Source: Methanosuratincolales archaeon (GTDB taxonomy: Archaea > Thermoproteota > Methanomethylicia > Methanomethylicales > Methanomethylicaceae). Taken from it: a stretch of DNA of 7,314 nucleotides. Position 1 is the first letter of the stretch. Each line of letters begins with the position of its first letter. The stretch lies in assembly GCA_937930465.1 (NCBI GenBank), contig CALGKV010000034.1:1-7314 (forward strand), written 5' to 3'. The notes below the pieces were generated by a model. It worked only from the letters and a program-made list of their open reading frames with translations. It was not told the DNA's origin and ran no database searches. Positions 1 to 5,240 of this stretch are shown piece by piece. The position numbers and the translations under genes were made by a program.

Positions 1-1
1 C

Positions 2-280
2 AGCCCGCAGTTGGCAGAGGGCTATAGAATCGCAGGAGTAGTGCCTATCGCTGTCTCTAGCAATGACGATTTCATCCGCGCGCTCGAGAGCCTTGCCTCA
101 AATGAGGAAGCTGGCATTGTATTGATTGACAGCGACTACGCCTCTGCCGCGAGGGAAAAAATAGAGAATCTAAAAATAAAGACCAAGCTTCCTGTATATT
201 TGGAGGTTCCAGGCAGAAAGTCTGGAACATCGGTCGACCTCAAGGCTATGATAAGCCGTATAATGGGGGTAAAAGTTTGA
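2..280 (+). CDS. atpF: A-type ATP synthase subunit F, 5'-truncated by window edge
   Basis: Subunit F is the small Rossmann-like protein that sits beside subunit D in the central rotor stalk of the A1 head. The reading frame is open to the left edge, beginning S-P-Q-L-A-E-G-Y-R-I-A-G. The segment around GYRIAG corresponds to the conserved 'LGFRLAG' element that normally lies about 10-15 residues into the protein. The true start codon and first beta strand are therefore probably outside the window, and the in-frame TTG at 11 is not a convincing start. Further family features are the central 'GIVLIDSDYA' strand-loop, the 'LPVYLEVPG' strand and a C-terminal helix ending in 'RIMGVKV'. The visible 92 residues fit a full protein of about 100-105. 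The stop overlaps the atpE start by 4 bases (TTGA). Identification comes from family pattern and operon position, and is confident despite the short length. Confidence 0.9.
   Translation, partial: SPQLAEGYRIAGVVPIAVSSNDDFIRALESLASNEEAGIVLIDSDYASAAREKIENLKIKTKLPVYLEVPGRKSGTSVDLKAMISRIMGVKV
265..270 (+). promoter_or_regulatory. Shine-Dalgarno site for atpE (GGGGGT)
   Basis: GGGGGT lies 6 bases before the TTG at 277. It is an imperfect match to GGAGGT, but there is no ATG or GTG in the atpE frame until well inside the coiled coil, so this site supports the TTG start. Confidence 0.6.
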
Positions 281-900
281 GCGGCAAAACTGTTAGTGCT
301 CAAAGAACAATTGACACTGATGGCTTCAACAAGCTGATCAGTGCTTTCTTTGAAGAGCTGGGCTCAAGGGTAGACGCACTTGCGGCAGAGGCAGTAAACA
401 CAATCGAATCAATCATGTCTGAATCCAGAAAATACTCGATAAGGCGTAGCAAGGAGATACTGGAATCATATAGGGAATCTTCAGAAGTCGAGTACAAGAA
501 AGAGATCTCAAAGGCAGAGATCGATGCAAGGATGCAAGCCTTGCGGATTAAGGAAGAGGTTGTCGAAGCCGTATTCGCTGAGGCAAGAGAACGGCTCTTG
601 GAATTCGCAGACAAAGAAGAATATCTGGAGATAATGCAAAAGCAGCTAAAGTCCCTTTCAAGCCTAGTACATGTTGGGAATGTAATCCTGAATAAGCGAG
701 ACGCAGAGAGGTTGGGAGAGGAGGCAATACGAAAAATCTTGGGCCCAAAATGCGACATTTCAGTAGAGGATTTGGGAACGGGGGGCTTCATTCTTATATC
801 TAAAGATGGCAAGATCGCCATAGACAGAACATTAGACTCTCTCCTCGCGTCCAAGAAGGATGAGATGCGGGGAAGGATTGCTGAAAAATTATTTGGGTGA
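277..900 (+). CDS. atpE: A-type ATP synthase subunit E (peripheral stalk)
   Basis: Subunit E forms the peripheral stator stalk, normally as a coiled coil with subunit H, and its C-terminal domain binds the top of the A3B3 head. The 207-residue product has the family's usual length and two-part build. Residues about 15-115 form a long, charged helix rich in Glu, Lys, Arg and Ala, suited to a coiled coil. Residues about 120-207 form the globular head-binding domain. Its signature is visible at 168-180, where 'GGFILISKDGKI' corresponds to the conserved GG-x-x-x-x-x-x-DGKI element. It is followed by 'IDRTLDSLL' and a terminal 'IAEKLFG', matching the typical I-A-x-x-L-F-G end. The start is TTG at 277, inside a TTGA overlap with the atpF stop; no ATG or GTG alternative exists near the N-terminus. 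The stop TGA (898-900) runs into the atpA start region, so translational coupling on both sides is likely. Confidence 0.93.
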   Translation: MSGKTVSAQRTIDTDGFNKLISAFFEELGSRVDALAAEAVNTIESIMSESRKYSIRRSKEILESYRESSEVEYKKEISKAEIDARMQALRIKEEVVEAVFAEARERLLEFADKEEYLEIMQKQLKSLSSLVHVGNVILNKRDAERLGEEAIRKILGPKCDISVEDLGTGGFILISKDGKIAIDRTLDSLLASKKDEMRGRIAEKLFG

Positions 901-902
901 TC
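896..902 (+). promoter_or_regulatory. Shine-Dalgarno site for atpA (GGTGATC)
   Basis: GGTGATC matches seven bases of the complement of the archaeal 16S 3' end (AGGAGGTGATCC). It overlaps the atpE stop codon and directly precedes ATG 903 and ATG 906. It argues for one of these starts rather than GTG 897, which would sit inside the site. Confidence 0.55.
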
Positions 903-2669
903 ATGATGGGGATAAAGGGGAAAATCCGGAAGATTAGCGGTCCGGTTGTTGTTGCAGAGGACGTCTCTGGTCTGGAGATGCATGAGCTAGTTATGGTAGG
1001 GAAGGACGAGCTTATTGGAGAAGTTGTCAGGGTTGAGGGCAACTCTGCAACGATCCAAGTCTACGAAGACACTGTTGGGCTGAAGCCAGGCGAAAAGGTG
1101 TTGGGGTCTGGGATGCCACTTGCTGTTGAGCTCGGTCCTGGTCTTCTGATGGGCATTTTTGATGGAATTCAGAGGCCTCTGGAGGTTATCCAGCAGCTAA
1201 CTGGAGACTTCATCAAGCGGGGGATAAAGACTCCTGCCCTGCCAAGGGAAAGGCAATGGCATTTTGTGCCCAGGCTAAAGAAGGGAGATATGGTATCAGG
1301 CGGGGAGGTTATGGGGACAGTCGAGGAGACGCCAATATTCGAGCACAGGTGCCTTATCCCCCCTAACGTAAATGGAAAAGTCGAGTTCATAGCAAAAGAG
1401 GGGGATTACACGGTCGAGGATACTGTGTGCCGCGTCTCTGGAGAGAAGGGCAAGATAGAGCTTAAGATGTACCATAAGTGGCCCGTCAGAGAGCCGCGCC
1501 CATATGTCGAGAGGCTAGAGCCATCAGAGCCGCTGATAACTGGGCAGCGCATTATAGACACCTTCTTCCCAGTCGCCAAGGGCGGTGCCGTAGCCATCCC
1601 TGGAGGGTTCGGGACTGGGAAGACCATCACTTCCCACCAGCTTGCAGCATGGTCAGACGCAGAAGTCATCGTGTACATTGGATGTGGCGAGAGAGGCAAT
1701 GAGATGACCGAAGTCCTTCTCACCTTCCCTGAGTGGAAGGATCCCAAGAGCGGAAGGCCTCTCATGGAGCGGACCGTGCTCATAGCAAACACAAGCAATA
1801 TGCCTGTTTCGGCGAGAGAGGCAAGCGTATACACCGGAATAACCATCGCAGAATACTTCAGGGATATGGGATACAACGTGGCCATAATGGCAGACTCGAC
1901 AAGCAGGTGGGCGGAGGCCCTCCGGGAGATCTCTGGCAGGCTTGAAGAGATGCCCGCCGAAGAGGGCTACCCCTCGTACTTGTCCTCAAGACTGGGCGAG
2001 TTCTACGAAAGGGCTGGTAGGGTCAAGACTATGGGGGGCGGCGTCGGTTCAGTTACGCTTATTGGTGCAGTCTCGCCCCCCGGAGGCGACTTCTCCGAGC
2101 CTGTAACTGTCCACACCAAGCGATTCGTAAGGTGCTTCTGGGCACTGGATAGCGCGCTAGCAAGCATGCGCCACTACCCTGCCATCAACTGGCTAACCAG
2201 CTACTCTGAATACACCGACTACGTGGAGAGCTGGTGGAACAGGCTCACCGAGAACCGCTGGAGGTCTCAGAGGCTGAAGGCGATGGAGATACTGAAGCGT
2301 GAGGATGAGCTTAAGGAAGTCATAAGACTGGTGGGATCCGAAGCCCTTCCAGAGTCAGAAAAACTCGTCTTGGAGACCGCAAGGCTCTTGAGGGAAGGGT
2401 TCCTGCAGCAGAACGCTTACGACCCCATAGACACCTACTCGTCTCCGGAGAAGCAGTTCGTTCTCCTCGACGCAATACTCAACTTCCACGATGCTGCCAG
2501 TGCAGCCATATCAAAAGGCGTCCCTGCCTCGAAGCTGGTTGCAATGCCGCAGCTAGCTGAGCTCGCAAAGCTCAGGATGTCAATTGATAATGAACGCATT
2601 AACGAGATTCAAAAGTTTTCTCAGGCAATTTCTGCAGAGATAAAGAATCTTACGGAGGTCAAGTTCTAA
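903..2669 (+). CDS. atpA: A-type ATP synthase catalytic subunit A
   Basis: Catalytic subunit of the A3B3 head, which makes or hydrolyses ATP at the A/B interfaces. Numbering from ATG 903 gives 588 residues, usual for the family. Domain order is an N-terminal beta barrel (about 5-75, 'GKIRKISGPVVV'), the A/V-type 'non-homologous region' insert (about 113-185) that separates it from F-type beta subunits, the RecA-like nucleotide-binding domain (about 190-440) and a helical C-terminal domain. The P-loop at 234-241 reads GGFGTGKT with Lys240. Most archaeal A subunits have GPFGSGKT, so two positions differ. The GER motif (262-264) supplies the likely catalytic Glu263. The Walker B strand is at about 325-332 (VAIMADST), followed by the typical SRWAEALRE. 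No intein interrupts the P-loop. ATG 903, ATG 906 and GTG 897 are all possible starts; ATG 903 or 906 fit the ribosome site better. The stop TAA shares one base with the atpB ATG. Confidence 0.97.
   Translation: MMGIKGKIRKISGPVVVAEDVSGLEMHELVMVGKDELIGEVVRVEGNSATIQVYEDTVGLKPGEKVLGSGMPLAVELGPGLLMGIFDGIQRPLEVIQQLTGDFIKRGIKTPALPRERQWHFVPRLKKGDMVSGGEVMGTVEETPIFEHRCLIPPNVNGKVEFIAKEGDYTVEDTVCRVSGEKGKIELKMYHKWPVREPRPYVERLEPSEPLITGQRIIDTFFPVAKGGAVAIPGGFGTGKTITSHQLAAWSDAEVIVYIGCGERGNEMTEVLLTFPEWKDPKSGRPLMERTVLIANTSNMPVSAREASVYTGITIAEYFRDMGYNVAIMADSTSRWAEALREISGRLEEMPAEEGYPSYLSSRLGEFYERAGRVKTMGGGVGSVTLIGAVSPPGGDFSEPVTVHTKRFVRCFWALDSALASMRHYPAINWLTSYSEYTDYVESWWNRLTENRWRSQRLKAMEILKREDELKEVIRLVGSEALPESEKLVLETARLLREGFLQQNAYDPIDTYSSPEKQFVLLDAILNFHDAASAAISKGVPASKLVAMPQLAELAKLRMSIDNERINEIQKFSQAISAEIKNLTEVKF
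2654..2659 (+). promoter_or_regulatory. Shine-Dalgarno site for atpB (GGAGGT)
   Basis: A perfect GGAGGT lies inside the 3' end of atpA, 9 bases before the atpB ATG at 2669. It fixes the start of atpB and suggests direct initiation as well as coupling through the TAATG junction. Confidence 0.8.
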
Positions 2670-4048
2670 TGGCCGTGAAGATGGAGTTCAGAGGGGTCAC
2701 GAAGATCAGCGGTCCCTTGGTCTTCGTCGAGGGCGTGTCTGAAGTAGGCTACAACGAGCTCGTCGAAATAAGGACGGGCGATGGCGAAGTGAGGCGGGGC
2801 AGGGTTCTTGAGGTCTCTAAAGGCATGGCTGTCGTCGAGGTCTTCGAGGGGACTACTGGTCTCTCAACCACCGACACATCAATAAAATTCCTTGGTAAGC
2901 CATTGATGATCCCAGTCTCAGACGACATGCTCGGAAGGGTTTTCAATGGCACTGGAGAGCCTATTGACGGCGGACCGACGCCTTTCACCGAGGACTATCG
3001 TGACGTCAACGGGCTGCCCATGAATCCTTATTCCAGGGATTACCCTAACGAGTTCATCCAGACTGGCATCTCGGCAATAGACGGAATGGATACTCTCGTC
3101 AGGGGTCAGAAGCTTCCGCTCTTCTCAGGCTCAGGGCTGCCCCATAACCTGATAGCTACCCAAGTCGCAAGGCAGGCTACGATACCGGGCGAGGAGACCA
3201 GCTTCGCAGTCATATTTGTCGCCATGGGGATCAAGCACGACGAGGCGGCCTTCTTCAAGAGGAGTTTTGAGGAGTCTGGTGCGCTCAAAAACTCTTCTCT
3301 CTTCTTGAACTTGGCTGATGACCCTCCAGTAGAGAGGCTCGTCACCCCCAGGTGCGCACTGACATTGGCAGAATACCTCGCATTCGAGAAGGACATGCAT
3401 GTGCTTGTGATCCTCACCGACATGACGAACTATGCAGAGGCTCTGAGGGAGACGAGCGCAGCAAGGGAGGAGGTTCCGAGCAGGAAAGGCTATCCAGGTT
3501 ACATGTACAGTGACTTCGCCTCCATCTACGAGCGTGCCGGCCGCATAAAGGGCAAGAAGGGCAGCATTACGCAGATGCCAGTCCTTACAATGCCAAACGA
3601 CGACATTACCCATCCGATCCCGGATCTCACGGGATACATCACCGAGGGGCAGATTGTGATTGACAGGGATCTGCACCGCAGAGGAGTCTACCCCCCGATA
3701 AACATACTCCCGAGCCTCTCAAGGCTAATGAAAGACGGAATAGGGAAGGGGAAAACGAGAGAAGACCACGGACCTGTGGCAAGCCAGCTTTACTCAGCAT
3801 ATGCCAGATCCCAGGAGCTAAGGCAGCTCAGCGCTATTATCGGCGAGGAGGGTCTCACGGAAAAGGACAGGGCATACCTGAGGTTCGGCGACGCCTTCGA
3901 GCAGCGCTTCCTGAGCCAGAAGTTCGATGAGAACCGGAGCTTGGAGGTCACTCTCTCATTGGCATGGGAAATGCTGTCCTTGCTTCCAGAGTCCGAGCTG
4001 ACTAGGATCTCGGACAGGTTCGTTAAGCAGTACTATAGGCCGAAGTGA
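2669..4048 (+). CDS. atpB: A-type ATP synthase subunit B (non-catalytic nucleotide-binding)
   Basis: Subunit B alternates with A in the head, contributes the regulatory side of each catalytic site and anchors the peripheral stalk. The product is 459 residues, typical of the family. Residues about 8-75 form the beta barrel ('TKISGPLVFVEG'), 80-350 the RecA-like core and 370-459 the helical C-terminal domain. The P-loop position (151-160) reads LFSGSGLPHN. It lacks the Gly-Lys-Thr triad, as expected for the non-catalytic subunit. Other family markers are 'VLVILTDMTNYAEALRE' (about 245-261), 'SDFASIYERAGR' (about 281-292) and 'YPPINILPSLSRLM' (about 341-354). By family alignment, Arg352 in SLSRLM sits where the arginine finger reaches into the catalytic site of A. 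The start is ATG 2669, in a TAATG overlap with the atpA stop and with a perfect ribosome site 9 bases upstream. Nothing looks broken or unusual. Confidence 0.97.
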   Translation: MAVKMEFRGVTKISGPLVFVEGVSEVGYNELVEIRTGDGEVRRGRVLEVSKGMAVVEVFEGTTGLSTTDTSIKFLGKPLMIPVSDDMLGRVFNGTGEPIDGGPTPFTEDYRDVNGLPMNPYSRDYPNEFIQTGISAIDGMDTLVRGQKLPLFSGSGLPHNLIATQVARQATIPGEETSFAVIFVAMGIKHDEAAFFKRSFEESGALKNSSLFLNLADDPPVERLVTPRCALTLAEYLAFEKDMHVLVILTDMTNYAEALRETSAAREEVPSRKGYPGYMYSDFASIYERAGRIKGKKGSITQMPVLTMPNDDITHPIPDLTGYITEGQIVIDRDLHRRGVYPPINILPSLSRLMKDGIGKGKTREDHGPVASQLYSAYARSQELRQLSAIIGEEGLTEKDRAYLRFGDAFEQRFLSQKFDENRSLEVTLSLAWEMLSLLPESELTRISDRFVKQYYRPK

Positions 4049-4051
4049 GGT
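4047..4051 (+). promoter_or_regulatory. Shine-Dalgarno site for atpD (GAGGT)
   Basis: GAGGT overlaps the atpB stop codon and lies 7 bases before the ATG at 4059, supporting that start over the later in-frame ATG in 'SKMNLIRF'. Confidence 0.65.
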
Positions 4052-4058
4052 CTTAGTA

Positions 4059-4700
4059 ATGTCCCTCAGGGTAGCGCCTTCAAAGATGAATCTGATAAGG
4101 TTCAAGCGCACCCTCTCTTTTCTGAGCAGGGCGCATGATCTTTTGGAGGAGAAGAGGGACATATTGCTGCTCGAGGTGAACCGGCGCATAGGCGAGGCGT
4201 CGAAACTAAGGGCCGATCTCGACAGGATTCTGGCGATGGCCTACATGAAGCTTGATGAAGCTGCTGCAGTTGTCGGTTCAAAAGAAATAGAGTCCGCAGC
4301 GAAGTTCCCTTCAGCCACTTTTGATCTCTCCACATCAAAGAAAAAAGTCATGGGCGTCTCAGTCCTCTCCTTCAAATTGGATAATTTAAGTAGAACCACA
4401 ACCTATGGCTTCGATAGGCCGACCGTCCTGATTGACGAAGCTGCTGAAAACTTCAGGCAAGCTCTCGATCTCGTGGTTAGGGTTGCTGAACTAGAAAATA
4501 CGCTGATCAACTTGGTTGAGGAAGTAAAGAGGACGCAGCGAAGAATAAACGCACTGGAGCAGTTCCTGATCCCAAGATACTCTTCCACGGTAGCTATGAT
4601 CTCCAACATCCTCGAAGAGAGGGACAGGGAAGAGTTTGTCAGGGTAAAGAAAGTGAAACGGATACTTGAAAAGCGTGCGGAGGTCCATGAACGTGTATGA
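4059..4700 (+). CDS. atpD: A-type ATP synthase subunit D (central rotor shaft)
   Basis: Subunit D is the coiled-coil shaft, equivalent in role to F-type gamma. It turns inside the A3B3 head and connects through subunit C to the c ring. The product is 213 residues, normal for the family. The N-terminal segment 'RVAPSKMNLIRFKRTLSFL' matches the typical R-x-x-P-T-(K/R)-M-x-L-x-x-L-K-x-x-L pattern. It leads into a long helix (about 20-75). A less helical middle follows (about 80-130), then a second long helix (about 135-205, including 'QRRINALEQFLIPRY') that closes the antiparallel coiled coil. The R-R-x-N-A-L-E motif near residue 160 is a strong family signature. The gene follows atpB by 10 bases. 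Its 3' end contains the ribosome site and start of the next small gene, overlapping it by 8 bases, which implies coupled translation. Confidence 0.95.
   Translation: MSLRVAPSKMNLIRFKRTLSFLSRAHDLLEEKRDILLLEVNRRIGEASKLRADLDRILAMAYMKLDEAAAVVGSKEIESAAKFPSATFDLSTSKKKVMGVSVLSFKLDNLSRTTTYGFDRPTVLIDEAAENFRQALDLVVRVAELENTLINLVEEVKRTQRRINALEQFLIPRYSSTVAMISNILEERDREEFVRVKKVKRILEKRAEVHERV
4679..4684 (+). promoter_or_regulatory. Shine-Dalgarno site for the small gene between atpD and atpK (GGAGGT)
   Basis: A perfect GGAGGT is embedded in the end of atpD. It is only 2 bases from ATG 4687 but 8 bases from GTG 4693, both in the same frame. The 8-base spacing agrees with the 6-9 base spacings seen elsewhere in this operon, so it favours GTG and supports the small frame being a real gene. 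Confidence 0.65.
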
Positions 4701-4857
4701 TGAATTCCTGAAAGAAATATATGCTGACTATGAAAAGAAATTGGATGAGCTCAAGGCTCTGTCACAGTCATTTAGGGGAGAGATGTCCTCAAAAATAAAT
4801 TTAAGGAAGAATGATATAAGTAAAGCGATTGAAACCAAATCGGAGGTAGCCCCTTGA
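4693..4857 (+). CDS. Small helical protein in ATP synthase operon; possible counterpart of Sulfolobus epsilon
   Basis: A 54-residue frame (56 if ATG 4687 is used) fits exactly between atpD and atpK, overlapping both by a few bases. I do not recognise its sequence. It is strongly charged and looks entirely helical: 'YDEFLKEIYADYEKKLDEL' followed by 'SKINLRKNDISKAIETK'. It has no cysteine, no membrane segment and no signal peptide. A perfect ribosome site precedes it. In Sulfolobus, as I remember it, a gene of similar size called epsilon occupies the same slot between the gamma (D) and c genes. By position this is a candidate counterpart, but homology is not shown here. It could also be a reduced peripheral-stalk partner of subunit E (subunit H is not seen in the window) or a small assembly or regulatory factor. 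Reality as a gene is likely; function is unknown. Confidence 0.7.
   Translation: MYDEFLKEIYADYEKKLDELKALSQSFRGEMSSKINLRKNDISKAIETKSEVAP
4842..4847 (+). promoter_or_regulatory. Shine-Dalgarno site for atpK (GGAGGT)
   Basis: A perfect GGAGGT lies 6 bases before TTG 4854. Together with the TTGA overlap it supports a TTG start. Without it, a later start would remove the hydrophobic leader, because no ATG occurs in frame until the leader's second half. Confidence 0.75.
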
Positions 4858-5216
4858 AAATTGACTTCTTATTGTCGATACCACCCCGGCGATTATTCCT
4901 GATTTTAGCCATTCTGATGCCTGTATTGCTTCTGACGTTTGGATTGACCATTGTCTCTGCTTCAGTGCCGGCAGAAGCCTTCACACAGCCGGCTCAAACC
5001 CAGGACGCCTCGATGATAACACTATCAATAGCGCTTGCGATAAGCCTTCCTGCTCTCGCTGCTGGATATGCGCTTGCTAAAAGCGGCTCGGCTGCAATCT
5101 CATCGCTTGTCGAAAAGCCTGAGACCTTCTTCAAGGCTTTCCTTGTCGTGACGCTGTGCGAGGCTATAGCCATCTACGGTCTAATCATCGCAATCCTGTT
5201 GTGGCTGAGGATCTGA
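4854..5216 (+). CDS. atpK: A-type ATP synthase subunit K (c-ring proteolipid) with N-terminal leader
   Basis: This is the rotor-ring proteolipid that carries protons across the membrane. The 120-residue product has three hydrophobic stretches. The first (about 13-36), preceded by Arg12-Arg13 and followed by small residues and 'VPAEAFTQ', looks like a signal peptide or leader; cleavage after Ala36, Ala40 or Ala42 is plausible. The second (about 54-76) and third (about 95-118) form the c hairpin, joined by a polar loop around 'SSLVEKPETFFK'. The ion-binding carboxylate is Glu103 in 'LCEAIAIYGL', the diagnostic helix-2 motif. It is a single hairpin with one carboxylate, not a duplicated V-type proteolipid. 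Helix 1 has Ala near the place where Na+-type c subunits carry Gln, and Ala104 follows Glu103, so proton rather than sodium coupling is inferred. The start is TTG, overlapping the preceding stop by 4 bases. Confidence 0.93.
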   Translation: MKIDFLLSIPPRRLFLILAILMPVLLLTFGLTIVSASVPAEAFTQPAQTQDASMITLSIALAISLPALAAGYALAKSGSAAISSLVEKPETFFKAFLVVTLCEAIAIYGLIIAILLWLRI

Positions 5217-5240
5217 TAGCCGGGGCACGGGTGCGTCTTG

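Noticed and set aside
11..280. TTG 11 as the real start of atpF
   Set aside because: The conserved first strand of subunit F would be missing and the frame stays open to the window edge, so the gene is treated as truncated by the window.
300..983. Long 227-codon open frame on the minus strand opposite atpE and the start of atpA
   Set aside because: The product is a low-information, Ser/Leu-rich sequence without recognisable motifs, and it lies wholly antisense to confidently identified genes. It is best explained as a codon-bias shadow.
1602..1625. Possible intein insertion at the subunit A P-loop
   Set aside because: Inteins are known at this site in some archaea, but here the sequence runs through the P-loop without interruption and the total length is normal.
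1406..1885. 159-codon minus-strand frame opposite the atpA nucleotide-binding domain
   Set aside because: It is antisense to the most conserved part of atpA, has no ribosome site I could see and no family motif.
3131..3676. 181-codon minus-strand frame opposite atpB
   Set aside because: It is a shadow of atpB with scattered Cys and His but no ordered metal-binding or other motif.
5222..5236. Small GCAC-GG-GTGC inverted repeat in the atpK-atpI gap
   Set aside because: The stem is four pairs with a two-base loop, too short and tight to be a believable regulatory hairpin or terminator. The bases also serve as the likely ribosome site.
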